Positions 1 through 9,844 of a stretch of 64,000 nucleotides of DNA are shown here, one piece after another. Each line of letters opens with the position of its first letter. The first letter of the stretch is position 1. A model generated the notes under the pieces. The model ran no database searches, was not told the DNA's origin, and was given only the letters and a program-made list of their open reading frames with translations. This DNA comes from Mesorhizobium carmichaelinearum (GTDB lineage Bacteria > Pseudomonadota > Alphaproteobacteria > Rhizobiales > Rhizobiaceae): NCBI RefSeq assembly GCF_900199455.1, contig NZ_FZQR01000010.1:1-64000 (forward strand). The letters run 5' to 3'. The position numbers were made by a program, and so were the translations under genes.

Positions 1-188
1 GGGGTGGGGTGCGCAATGTGCTGGTGGGAGCGGCGCTGATCGGCATCCTGCTCAACGCCATGACAATTATCGACATTCCGCTGCTCTACCAGAACCTGAT
101 CAAGGCGGCGATCCTGCTTGGCGCGATCATCGTCGACGGCATCATCAACCCGCGCGACGAACAGACCGCGCAACAGGGCGACATTTAG
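1..188 (+). CDS. CUT2 sugar ABC transporter permease, C-terminal end (partial)
   Basis: The last 61 codons of a gene that enters from the left, read in the frame that begins at base 3 and ends at the TAG of 186-188. The residues include a hydrophobic run (VLVGAALIGILLNAM), a short IDIPLLYQNLIKAAILL stretch and a final hydrophobic segment, which matches the C-terminus of RbsC-type inner-membrane permeases. It is followed 87 bp later by a sugar-binding protein gene on the same strand, so it is most likely one of two permeases of the transporter encoded at 276-6048. The rest of the gene, and thus its substrate, cannot be judged. Confidence 0.75.
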   Translation, partial: GGVRNVLVGAALIGILLNAMTIIDIPLLYQNLIKAAILLGAIIVDGIINPRDEQTAQQGDI

Positions 189-214
189 AGCAGATGGGCT
201 AGCCCATCTTGCTC
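188..214 (+). terminator. Hairpin between permease and binding-protein genes
   Basis: AGATGGGCTAGCCCATCT at 192-209 is a perfect 18-bp palindrome, and GAGC/GCTC extends it on both sides with one bulged T. It starts at the stop codon of the partial permease. No T-run follows, so it is either an mRNA-stabilising or attenuating hairpin or a weak terminator. Confidence 0.5.
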
Positions 215-275
215 GGGGTACCCGGCGCGATCGCGACGATCGGCCGGCAATGAAAACCGAACCAGAGGACGTGAC

Positions 276-1301
276 ATGAGACTGATCAAGACACTTATGG
301 CCGCCGCAACGGCGCTCGCCGTTACCGCCTTCGTGGCGCCGACCTTCGCCGCCGACGATCCGGGCCCGGCCGCCTATGCACAGGCGCTGAAGGGCAAGCG
401 CGTCATGCTGGTGCCGCTGGCGATGGGCTTCGATCTGGCGCAAGGCTGGGCGCATTACCTGAAGAAGGAAGTTGACGCCTGGGGCGGCACGTTCGAAACG
501 CGCGATCCGAACTGGGTCGTCGACGCCGGCGCGCAGGCGATCACCGACGCCATCTCCTCGGACACCAGGCCCGACGTGCTGATCATCCACGCACCGGACC
601 TCAACTCCTACTCCAAGCTGATGAAGAAGGCGCAGGCCGCCGGCACCTATGTGCTTCTGGTCGACAATCCCGCCAACTTCCCGGCCGACGCTTTCGTCGG
701 CAGCGACTGGGACCGGCTTGGCCAGCTCGAGGCCGAAGCGGCGATCAAGGGCTGCGGCGAGAATTCGTCGAAGAAGATCGGCCTGGTGCAGGGCGACCAG
801 GCGAACTCTTCCAGCCTCTATCAATATGCCGGCATCATGAAGGTGCTGGACAAGCATCCTGACTTCAAGGTCGTGGCCAAGCCCGACTCCAACTGGGATG
901 CGACGACCTCGCGCAATGTGACGACGACGATGCTGCAGCAGAACCCGGACATCTGCTCGATCATCGATTTCTGGGATGGTGACGCCACCGGCGCATCGGC
1001 CGCGATCCGCGACGCCAAGCTCGACGGCAAGGTGTTCCTGGTCACCACCGGCGGTGGCGAGAAGGCGGCCGATTGCGACAAGCTGCAGGACGGCACCTAT
1101 GGCGCCGTGGTGATGACCGATCTCGCTCGCCAGTCGGGCGACATGAACGCCATCATCAAGTTCCTGCTGCAGAGCGGCCAGCCAGCCGGCACCTCGCACA
1201 CCTACATCTACACGCTGGAGAAGGCGACGACCAAGGCCGACCTCAAGCCCGATACTTGCTGGGACCTGAAGGCGCTGCAGGCTGAAGCGGCGGCGAAGTA
1301 A
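276..1301 (+). CDS. Sugar ABC transporter periplasmic binding protein
   Basis: A 341-residue solute-binding protein of the ribose/galactose type (periplasmic binding protein domain 4, CUT2 transporters). Residues 1-25 form a clear signal peptide, hydrophobic and ending in a TFA-ADD cleavage region. The mature part has the two-lobe pattern: KGKRVMLVPLAM at the start of lobe 1, then VLIIHAPDLNSYSKLMKKAQ and a YVLLVDNPA hinge, and a later KIGLVQGDQANSSS stretch typical of lobe 2. A GAGGAC motif precedes the ATG. Neighbours are a permease fragment upstream and a permease fusion, a propeller protein and an ATPase downstream, all on the same strand, so it delivers an unknown sugar or sugar derivative to that transporter. 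Two propeller (lactonase-like) partners hint at a lactone or sugar acid, but this is inference. Confidence 0.85.
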   Translation: MRLIKTLMAAATALAVTAFVAPTFAADDPGPAAYAQALKGKRVMLVPLAMGFDLAQGWAHYLKKEVDAWGGTFETRDPNWVVDAGAQAITDAISSDTRPDVLIIHAPDLNSYSKLMKKAQAAGTYVLLVDNPANFPADAFVGSDWDRLGQLEAEAAIKGCGENSSKKIGLVQGDQANSSSLYQYAGIMKVLDKHPDFKVVAKPDSNWDATTSRNVTTTMLQQNPDICSIIDFWDGDATGASAAIRDAKLDGKVFLVTTGGGEKAADCDKLQDGTYGAVVMTDLARQSGDMNAIIKFLLQSGQPAGTSHTYIYTLEKATTKADLKPDTCWDLKALQAEAAAK

Positions 1302-1325
1302 GCCACGTCTTCGAACAGAATCAAC

Positions 1326-1353
1326 GAGGTGGCCGGATCAGTTCGGCCACCTC
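1326..1353 (+). terminator. Hairpin downstream of binding-protein gene
   Basis: Perfect 10-bp arms GAGGTGGCCG (1326-1335) and CGGCCACCTC (1344-1353) enclose an 8-nt loop and are followed by TTTCTCTTG. This resembles a Rho-independent terminator or attenuator. It sits between the binding protein and the next gene of the same operon, so partial termination or 3'-end protection of the binding-protein mRNA is likely. Confidence 0.7.
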
Positions 1354-1376
1354 TTTCTCTTGAGTAACGGCAGCCA

Positions 1377-3500
1377 ATGTCCTTTCGCGAACGCCTCCAG
1401 TCCTGGCGCTACAATCTCGTGCCCGACCATCTCGTCGGCGAGATCCTGACCAAACGCTGGACCGACAACGCCATTCCGTTCCTGGCGCTGGTGGTGACAT
1501 TGGCGAGCTTCGGCTCGGTCATTCCGGGCTTCTTCAAGCTGAACGCGCTGCAGGAATCCACCCGCCAGCTCGGCGAATTCTCGATGGTGGTCATCGGCAT
1601 GACGGTGGTGATGCTGGGCGGCGGCATCGATCTGTCGGTCGGCTCGATCTTCGCGCTGTCCTGTTTCTCCGCCGTCTATGTGTTCTTCATCCTCGAACAG
1701 TCTATCTGGCTGGCGCTGGCCGCTTCGCTTGCCACCGGCCTCGTCTTTGGCGCCATCAACGGCTATCTCGTGGGGTATCTGCGGCTGCGTGCCTTCCTCA
1801 CCACGCTGGTCACGTTCATTTTTGGACGGGCGCTGTTCGACATCCTGGTCACCACCTATGCCGCCGACGTGCAGCTCTCGACCGCCACATCGGATGTGCT
1901 CGACTTCATCGGCGACAGCACCTTCTGGGGCCTGTCAGTCTCGGTGTGGCTGGCGATCATCCTGGCCATCGTCACCCATATCGCGCTGACGCGCTCGCGG
2001 CCCGGCTGGCATGTGCTGGCAGTCGGCGGCTCCCGGCGCTCGGCGCACAATGCCGGCATCCGCGTGCGCCGCACGGTGTTCATGACCTATGTCTTCTCCG
2101 GTTTTTGCGCTTCGATCGGCGGCTTCCTCATCGCCTGCCGGCTGAGCGGGGCGGGGCCGGGCACGGGCCTCAACCTCGAAATCATGGCGCTTACGGCGGC
2201 GGTGGTCGGCGGCGTCAGCCTCGGCGGCGGGCGCGGCTCGGTGATCAAGGGGCTGATGGGCGCCATCATCGTCTTGACCATGACCAACGGTCTGATCCGG
2301 CTGGGCTACGGCACCGGCACCAACCAGATGGTGCTCGGTATCATGCTGGCGGTGGCGGTGACGATCGACATCCGCTGGCTGAAGAACCGCCACAAGGTGC
2401 TGAACGAAGTCTATGTCGCGCCGGTCTACCTCAGGATGGGCGCCACACAGTCGGCCGTTCCAGGCTCCGGCACGCCTTACGAACTCGACAACCGGCTGTC
2501 GGCGGCGGACCATATCGGGCTCGGCGAGCTGGAAGGGCCGGAAGACGTCATCCTCGACCGCGACGACCATCTCTATTGCGGCACCCGCCATGGCGAGATC
2601 GTCCGCTTCTTCGCGCCCGACTATGTCAAGTCGGAAGTCTTTGCGCATATTGGCGGCTTTCCGCTGGGGCTGGCGTTCGACAAATCGGGCAATCTGATCA
2701 GTTGCGTCGGCGCCATGGGGCTCTATTCCGTCTCGCCGGAGCGCGAGGTGAAACGCCTGTCGGCGGAGACCGCGCGCTCGTGGACCTCGATCGTCGACGA
2801 TGCCCGGCTGCGCGATCCCAATGACTGCGACATTGCGCCCGACGGCCGTATCTATTTCACGGATTCCACGAAGCGCTATGACGCCCACGATTGGGCGCTG
2901 GACTCGATCGAGAACCGCGCCACCGGCCGGCTGCTGGTCTACGATCCCAGGGATGGTTCGACGAAGACGCTGCTCGACGGCTACCGCTATACCAACGGCG
3001 TATGCATGGCGCATGACGGCAAGTCGCTGTTCTTCGCCGAAAGCTGGGCCTGCCGCGTGCATCGCTATTGGCTGGAAGGGCCGAAGGCCGGCACCGCCGA
3101 ATGCGTCATCCGCGACATGCCGGGCTATCCCGACAACATCAACCGCGCTTCGGACGGCAATTACTGGATGGCGTGGCTCGGCATGCGCACGCCGAGCTTC
3201 GACCTGTCGCTGCGCCATCCCGACATGCGCAAGCGCATGACGCGCCGGCTGCCGCAGGACGAATGGCTGTTCCCCAACATCAACACCGGCGGCGTGGTGA
3301 AATTTACCGAGAAGGGCGGCATCGTCGAGGCACTCGGTGATCTCACCGGCGACGCGCATCCGATGGTCACCTCGATGCGCGAGCACAAAGGATATCTCTT
3401 CGTCGGCGGCATCCTCAACAACCGCATCGGGCGCTACAAGATAGCAAGTGCAGACCCGAACTGGACCAGCCCGGCTTCCTATTGGGGAGCAAAGCCATGA
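1377..3500 (+). CDS. Fused CUT2 ABC permease and strictosidine-synthase/SMP-30-like beta-propeller
   Basis: A single 707-residue reading frame with two parts. Residues 1 to about 345 are an RbsC-like permease: many hydrophobic segments, the conserved VMLGGGIDLSVGSI stretch, FGAINGYLVGYL, and VVGGVSLGGGRGSVIKG. From about residue 385 to the end it is a six-bladed propeller of the strictosidine synthase/SMP-30/gluconolactonase superfamily, with GPEDVILDRDDHLYCG, DPNDCDIAPDGRIYFTD and a MPGYPDNINRASDG motif near residue 580 that is typical of the strictosidine-synthase/APMAP branch. There is no stop or frameshift between the halves. Since CUT2 permeases normally end in the cytoplasm, the propeller should be cytoplasmic. 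It might hydrolyse or sense the imported substrate (inference). The stop codon overlaps the next start (ATGA). Confidence 0.85.
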   Translation: MSFRERLQSWRYNLVPDHLVGEILTKRWTDNAIPFLALVVTLASFGSVIPGFFKLNALQESTRQLGEFSMVVIGMTVVMLGGGIDLSVGSIFALSCFSAVYVFFILEQSIWLALAASLATGLVFGAINGYLVGYLRLRAFLTTLVTFIFGRALFDILVTTYAADVQLSTATSDVLDFIGDSTFWGLSVSVWLAIILAIVTHIALTRSRPGWHVLAVGGSRRSAHNAGIRVRRTVFMTYVFSGFCASIGGFLIACRLSGAGPGTGLNLEIMALTAAVVGGVSLGGGRGSVIKGLMGAIIVLTMTNGLIRLGYGTGTNQMVLGIMLAVAVTIDIRWLKNRHKVLNEVYVAPVYLRMGATQSAVPGSGTPYELDNRLSAADHIGLGELEGPEDVILDRDDHLYCGTRHGEIVRFFAPDYVKSEVFAHIGGFPLGLAFDKSGNLISCVGAMGLYSVSPEREVKRLSAETARSWTSIVDDARLRDPNDCDIAPDGRIYFTDSTKRYDAHDWALDSIENRATGRLLVYDPRDGSTKTLLDGYRYTNGVCMAHDGKSLFFAESWACRVHRYWLEGPKAGTAECVIRDMPGYPDNINRASDGNYWMAWLGMRTPSFDLSLRHPDMRKRMTRRLPQDEWLFPNINTGGVVKFTEKGGIVEALGDLTGDAHPMVTSMREHKGYLFVGGILNNRIGRYKIASADPNWTSPASYWGAKP

Positions 3501-4551
3501 TCCTCGATCCGATCCTGGACATGTTTCGCGGCAAGGCGGTGACCATCCCGCCGCTCGACGGCGCTTTCCGGCCCAACACGCGGCTGGACGATGCGCCGGT
3601 TTTTGCCGAGCTGACTGAGCCGGATAATTTGCTGACTTCCGGAGACAGGGTGCTCGCCTCCAGCGGCAACGCCGTCTATTCGCTTGCCGCCGGAGCCGAG
3701 CCCAAGGTCGTCGAGACCACTCCGTCTCCGGTCACGGCACTGGCGCTGTCGCCGTCGGGCGAGCTCACGGTTGGGCTGGAAAGCGGCAAGCTGCTGATAT
3801 CAGGCAAGGAGGTTTCGCTGCCGGTGGAGGTCCGCTGCATCACCGCGCTCGCTTATGACGAGGACGGCACGCTGTGGCTGGCCAACGGATCGGCCGAGCA
3901 TGCGCCCTCGCAATGGGCCGCCGATCTGATGAAGAAGGGTGCGTCCGGTTCGCTCTGGAAGCAGGACGCGACGGGCGACGCGTTCCGCAAGGTGGCCGGC
4001 GATCTCGCTTTTCCGTATGGGCTCCATCCCCTCGGCCGGGACGTGCTGGTCAGCGAAAGCTGGCGCCATCAGCTCGTCCGCTTCGATGGCACGACCGGTA
4101 ACCGTTCGACTGTGTTAACGCATCTGCCCGGCTACCCCGCGCGGCTGTCGCCGTCCGCCGATGGCGGGGCATGGCTGGCCTTGTTCGCACCGCGCAATAG
4201 ACTGATCGAATTCGTGCTGCAGGAGACGCACTACCGCCAGGACATGATCGACCAGGTGCCGCCGGCCTACTGGATCGCGCCGGCGCTGGCTTCCAGCCGC
4301 AGCTTCCTCGAACCGCTGCAATGCGGTGGCATCCGCACCATGGGCATCCACAAGCCATGGTCGCCGAGCCGCTCCTATGGTCTGGTGGTCAAGCTCGACG
4401 CAAAGATGCAGCCGCAATTCAGCCTGCACAGCCGCGCCAACGGCACGCGCCACGGCATTTGCAGCGTGGCGGAAACGGATGACCGGTTGTTCATCGCCTC
4501 CAGGGGCGGTGATTGCGTGCTGGCTGTCGACGTTGCTTCGGGAGGTTTCTG

Positions 4552-4552
<1 letters not shown>
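3497..4552 (+). CDS. Strictosidine-synthase/SMP-30-like beta-propeller protein
   Basis: A 351-residue protein without a signal peptide or membrane segment. Repeated blade-like stretches (ALALSPSGELTVGLESG, ITALAYDEDGTLWLANGS, PYGLHPLGRDVLVSESW) and LPGYPARLSPSADGGAWLALF mark it as a propeller related to the C-terminal half of the preceding fusion. The PDNI motif of the partner is replaced by PARL, so it may have lost or changed activity. I chose the ATG at 3497 because it overlaps the upstream stop as ATGA. A TTG at 3482 in the same frame is an alternative. Translational coupling to the permease fusion, and a 1-base overlap with the ATPase downstream, show all three are made together. Lactonase or esterase activity is a family-level guess. 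Confidence 0.75.
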
Positions 4553-6048
<1,496 letters not shown>

Positions 6049-6190
6049 ATTCAGGTGAGGCCGGCCTGCAAACGGCGGCTTCCTGCGCTTCCCCGTTCTA
6101 CTGCGTCGCAGTAGAACTGAGCTCACGTACGAAAGTACGCTCCGCTCCGGTTCTCGGAAGCCACCATTTTCGACTCGGCCTGACCTGAAT
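6049..6190. repeat. Nested inverted-repeat element
   Basis: A 142-bp palindromic block. Outer arms ATTCAGGTGAGGCCG (6049-6063) and CGGCCTGACCTGAAT (6176-6190) pair with one mismatch. Inner arms GGCGGCTTCC (6074-6083) and GGAAGCCACC (6156-6165) pair with one mismatch. Inside lie a perfect 11-bp hairpin GTTCTACTGCG/CGCAGTAGAAC (6095-6117) and CGTAC-GAAA-GTACG (6126-6139). It starts right after the ATPase stop. It may be a mobile intergenic palindromic unit that also acts as the operon's 3' structure. It differs in sequence from the CACCTTCTCCCC repeats elsewhere in the window. Confidence 0.7.
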
Positions 6191-6291
6191 CTCCACGCCA
6201 GCGCTGGAAAAGTGAATCGGGCGAGTGGATTGGCGGCGATTGCTCAAGACCTGATTCAATTCACGCTACGATTCAATGAGGAAAAAACGCC

Positions 6292-6699
6292 ATGGCCACC
6301 ACAAAACTCCTGAGCGATGCCGAGGTCGAAAAGATCCCGGCGGTGAAGGCGGTGTTCGACGATATCCGCGCAACGCGCAAATCCGATTTCGTCAACAATT
6401 TTTGGCGCGGGCTGGCCAATGACCCCCCGGCGCTGAAGCGCATCTGGGAACAGCTGAAAGTAGTGATGGTGGCCGACAGCGCCATCGATCCGCTGACCAA
6501 GGAAATGATCTATATCGCCGTGTCGACGGCCAATGGCTGCTCCTACTGCGTCCATTCGCATACGGCGGCAGCGCGCGCCAAGGGGATGACCGATGCACAG
6601 CATGGCGAACTGGTGTCGATCATCGGGCTCGCCGGCCAGACCAACCATCTGGTGACGGCAATGCAGATCCCGGTCGATCCGCAGTTCGAGGTGAAGTGA
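6292..6699 (+). CDS. Carboxymuconolactone decarboxylase / AhpD-like protein
   Basis: A 135-residue protein of the AhpD/CMD superfamily. The motif CSYCVHSHTAAARAKG carries the CxxC plus histidine arrangement of AhpD-type alkylhydroperoxidases, and the surrounding LTKEMIYIAVSTANGC is typical. TGAGGAAAAA lies upstream of the ATG. Such proteins are small all-helical oligomers, either peroxidase/disulfide-relay proteins or decarboxylases. The CxxC pair favours a redox role. It is 243 bp downstream of the ABC ATPase with a repeat element between, so co-transcription with the transporter is uncertain. Confidence 0.85.
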   Translation: MATTKLLSDAEVEKIPAVKAVFDDIRATRKSDFVNNFWRGLANDPPALKRIWEQLKVVMVADSAIDPLTKEMIYIAVSTANGCSYCVHSHTAAARAKGMTDAQHGELVSIIGLAGQTNHLVTAMQIPVDPQFEVK

Positions 6700-6943
6700 G
6701 CCTGACTTCTGTCGCGTGTCACAGGATTGTGAGCGCGGCCGATGCACCGACTAACGACAGCAAGTATCTGAAATATCTTGAATTTCCGCGCTGCGGCGAT
6801 CTTCTCTGACGCTCTTCGTCGACCACTGTTCGCAATTGCACAATTTATCCCGGCGGCTGTTAAGGAAGTGACATGGAACGGCACTAAGGAAGCCCCATGC
6901 GATGCCGCCCGCCTGGGGGCGCGGCTCGCATGGTGGAGCCGGC

Positions 6944-7780
6944 ATGAAAATCGTTCAGATCACAGACACCCATTTCAGCCCGACCAAGGCGCACTTCAAC
7001 GGCAATTGGGCGCCGCTGGCCACCTGGATCGAGCAGAGCGGCGCCGACCTTGTCATCCACACCGGCGACCTCAGCGTCGACGGTGCCGACAAGGACGACG
7101 ACATCGCCTTCTGCATGGATCTGATGCGGGAAATCTCCATCCCGATGCTGCTGGTGCCCGGCAATCACGATGTCGGCCATCTGCCGGGCTCGCTGCAGCC
7201 GGTCAATGCCGGGCGCCTCGAGCGCTGGCGCCGGTTGGTTGGCCCGGATTATTGGATGGAGGATGCCGGTCCCTGGCGCCTCATCGGGCTCGACAGCCTG
7301 CTGATGGGTTTCGATGATGCCGAGGACGAGGCGCAGTTCGACTGGCTGCGGACCGCGCTGGAAAGCCGTAGCGGCCGGCGCGTCGCGCTCTTCGCCCACA
7401 AGCCGCTGTTTATCGATCAACCCGGTGAGGGCGATACCGGCTACTGGAGCGTCAGACCGGTGCAGCGCCGGCGCCTCTACGATCTGATCGCCGCCCACGA
7501 TGTCTCCTTGTTTGCAAGCGGCCACCTGCACCGGGCCTGGCAAGGCAAATACGAAAACACGTCGTTGATATGGGGGCCGTCGGCGGCCTTCGTCGTCGGC
7601 GACATGGAGCGCGACATGCCGGGCGAGCGGCTGCTTGGCGCCGTGATCCATCAATTCGGCGACACGGTCGCCAGCGAGATCGTCGCCATCCCCGGCATGA
7701 CCACCTACGTCCTGGATGATGTGGTCGAGGAGGTTTATCCGCACGAGGCGCACAAGGTTCGAAAGCGGGTCGCGTCATGA
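6944..7780 (+). CDS. Calcineurin-like metallophosphoesterase (GpdQ/CpdA type)
   Basis: A 278-residue cytoplasmic phosphodiesterase. The five metallophosphoesterase motifs are all present: DTHFS, HTGDLS, PGNHDV, FAHKP and SGHLHRAW, giving the residues for a two-metal site. I chose the ATG at 6944 (MKIVQITDTH) because the family normally begins just before the first motif and a GGAGCC precedes it. A GTG-type start further upstream would add an unconserved leader. It shares ATGA with the next gene, the ATPase of a UgpC-like transporter, so the two are co-translated. A likely role is hydrolysis of a phosphodiester that the transporter brings in, for example a glycerophosphodiester (inference). 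A cyclic-nucleotide phosphodiesterase is the main alternative. Confidence 0.85.
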   Translation: MKIVQITDTHFSPTKAHFNGNWAPLATWIEQSGADLVIHTGDLSVDGADKDDDIAFCMDLMREISIPMLLVPGNHDVGHLPGSLQPVNAGRLERWRRLVGPDYWMEDAGPWRLIGLDSLLMGFDDAEDEAQFDWLRTALESRSGRRVALFAHKPLFIDQPGEGDTGYWSVRPVQRRRLYDLIAAHDVSLFASGHLHRAWQGKYENTSLIWGPSAAFVVGDMERDMPGERLLGAVIHQFGDTVASEIVAIPGMTTYVLDDVVEEVYPHEAHKVRKRVAS

Positions 7781-8928
7781 GCGCGCTGTCCCTTCGCGGT
7801 CTGAAGAAATCCTTCGGCGGCAACGCCATTCTGAATGGCGTCAGCCTCGATGTCGAAGCCGGTGAGTTCATTGCGCTCGTCGGCCCTTCCGGATGCGGCA
7901 AGAGCACCTTGCTGCGCATCCTGGCGGGGCTCGACCACGCCGACAGCGGCGACATCTTCGTCGGTGGCAGGGACATGTCGCCGGTTGCCGCGGCCGATCG
8001 CAACATCGCCATGGTGTTCCAGTCCTACGCGCTCTACCCGCATCTGACGGCCGGCCAGAACATCGCCGTGCCGCTGGCCATGAAGCGGCTGAGCCGGTCG
8101 CAACGGCTGCCGCTGATCGGCTCGCTGCTGCCTGGCCAGAGGGAGATCCGCACCGGCATTACGCGCGATGTCCGCGAGATGGCGGGTCTGCTCAAGATCG
8201 ACCATCTGCTCGACCGCAAGCCGGGGCAGATGTCGGGCGGCCAGCGCCAGCGTGTGGCACTGGCGCGCGCCATGGTGCGCCATCCCAGCATCTTCCTGAT
8301 GGACGAGCCGCTCTCCAACCTCGATGCCAATCTGCGCGTCCATGCGCGCGGCGAGATCGTCGAACTGCACCGCCGCGCCGGCGTGCCGACGCTCTATGTA
8401 ACGCACGACCAGGCCGAGGCGCTTTCGATGGCCGACCGCGTGGCGGTGATGATCGGCGGCAATCTGCTGCAGCTCGCCGCGCCCGAGGTGATCTACAACG
8501 ATCCCGCCCATATCGAGGTGGCGCGTTTCGTCGGCCAGCCGAGGATCAACATCATCCCGGCGCAGGCCGAAAACGGCCGTGTCGGCTTCGAGGGCATCCG
8601 GCTGGCCCTGCTGGAGAAAGTGGCGAACGGTCCGGTCAGCCTCGGCATCCGGCCGGAGTTCGTCAAACTGTCCCCCAGCGGGCGCAGCGGCCTTGCCGGG
8701 CGGATCGAACGGCTCGAATTCCTCGGCTCGGAAGTCATTGCGCATTGCCGGCTCGACGCCTCCGGCGACAGCGTCATCGCCAAGCTTGTGCCGCATGAGG
8801 CGAGGGATCTGATCGCCGGAATGAAGGTGGGGATCCTTCTGGCTGCCGAACAGGCGATGGTCTTCGGGCCGGAGGGAAAGCGTCTGCGCATCGCGGCGGG
8901 CGCGCGCCAGGAGCCGGCCTATGTCTAG
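7777..8928 (+). CDS. CUT1 ABC transporter ATP-binding protein (UgpC/MalK-like)
   Basis: A 383-residue ATPase. Walker A GPSGCGKST, Q-loop VFQSYALYP, signature MSGGQRQRVALARAM, Walker B IFLMDEPLSNLDANLR and the TLYVTHDQAEAL switch are intact. The C-terminal part (from about 235) is a TOBE/OB regulatory domain as in MalK and UgpC. Between the Q-loop and the signature there is an insertion of roughly 17-25 residues (region LSRSQRLPLIGSLLPGQ) that ordinary UgpC/MalK proteins lack. It begins inside the phosphodiesterase stop (ATGA) and overlaps the following permease by 8 bp. The substrate is unknown. Confidence 0.92.
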   Translation: MSALSLRGLKKSFGGNAILNGVSLDVEAGEFIALVGPSGCGKSTLLRILAGLDHADSGDIFVGGRDMSPVAAADRNIAMVFQSYALYPHLTAGQNIAVPLAMKRLSRSQRLPLIGSLLPGQREIRTGITRDVREMAGLLKIDHLLDRKPGQMSGGQRQRVALARAMVRHPSIFLMDEPLSNLDANLRVHARGEIVELHRRAGVPTLYVTHDQAEALSMADRVAVMIGGNLLQLAAPEVIYNDPAHIEVARFVGQPRINIIPAQAENGRVGFEGIRLALLEKVANGPVSLGIRPEFVKLSPSGRSGLAGRIERLEFLGSEVIAHCRLDASGDSVIAKLVPHEARDLIAGMKVGILLAAEQAMVFGPEGKRLRIAAGARQEPAYV

Positions 8929-9844
8929 CGTCGTGCTGGCGGGCAATGTCGCGAGTGCGGCCGCACTGCGTGCGCGCAGCGAGGACCGGACCGCCTGGCT
9001 GCTGGCGGCGCCGGCCATCGCGCTGCTGCTGCTGTTCGTGCTGTTGCCGGTGGCCGCCGTCATCTTTCTCGGCTTCACCGACTTCGAGCTCGGCTACGGC
9101 AAGTTTCGCTTCGTCGGCTTCGAGAACTACGCGCATCTGCTGAACGACCGCACCTTTCGCCGGTCGCTGTGGAACACCTCAGTCTATACGGCTATGGTCG
9201 CGCCGGTCTCGATCGTGCTTGGCCTGGGCGTTGCCCTGCTGATCGAAGGCGAAGGGCGGGCGCGCGGCTTTTTCCGCACCGTCTATTTCCTGCCCGTCGC
9301 CTCGCTGATCGTGGCGATGGCCACCGTCTGGCAATACATCTTCCACCCGACGATCGGGCCGCTCAACGCGCTGCTTTCGCTCGCCGGCATTCCCGGCCCG
9401 AACTGGCTCGGCGCGTCGAACACCGTGCTCTACAGCCTGTCGATCATCGGCATCTGGCAGTCGGTCGGCTTCAACATGGTGCTGTTCCTGGCGGGGCTGA
9501 CGGCGATCCCGCGCGAGCTCTATGCCGCCGCGCATGTCGACGGCGCGAAATCGGCGCTCGACCGATTCTTCCTGGTCACCTGGCCGATGCTCGGACCGAC
9601 GACGCTGTTCGTCGTCACCATCAGCATCACCAATGCGGTGAAGGTTTTCGAAACGGTGAAGATGCTGACCGATGGCGGCCCCAACAAGGCGTCCGAGGTG
9701 CTGCTTTTCACCATCTACCAGGAAGGATTCGTCTATCTGCGCGTCGGCTATGCCTCGGCGATGACGGTCGTCTTCCTGGCGATCCTGGTCGTGCTGATGC
9801 TCCTGCAATATCGCGTGCTCGACCGGCGGGTGCACTACACATGA
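8921..9844 (+). CDS. CUT1 ABC transporter permease (UgpA/MalF-like)
   Basis: A 307-residue inner-membrane permease with six predicted hydrophobic segments. The first is AIALLLLFVLLPVAAVIFLGF near residue 32. The EAA-loop region is visible as ELYAAAHVDGAKSALDRFFLVTWPML, followed by TTLFVVTISI. CAGGAG precedes the ATG. It overlaps the ATPase gene by 8 bp and the second permease by 4 bp (ATGA), so all are translationally coupled. It forms the heterodimeric channel with the product of the next gene. Confidence 0.92.
   Translation: MSSVVLAGNVASAAALRARSEDRTAWLLAAPAIALLLLFVLLPVAAVIFLGFTDFELGYGKFRFVGFENYAHLLNDRTFRRSLWNTSVYTAMVAPVSIVLGLGVALLIEGEGRARGFFRTVYFLPVASLIVAMATVWQYIFHPTIGPLNALLSLAGIPGPNWLGASNTVLYSLSIIGIWQSVGFNMVLFLAGLTAIPRELYAAAHVDGAKSALDRFFLVTWPMLGPTTLFVVTISITNAVKVFETVKMLTDGGPNKASEVLLFTIYQEGFVYLRVGYASAMTVVFLAILVVLMLLQYRVLDRRVHYT

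Noticed and set aside
1935..3386. A 483-codon open frame on the minus strand opposite the fused permease-propeller gene
   Set aside because: It is antisense to a well-supported gene, has low-complexity Arg/Ala/His composition and no recognisable motif. Long antisense frames are expected at this GC content.
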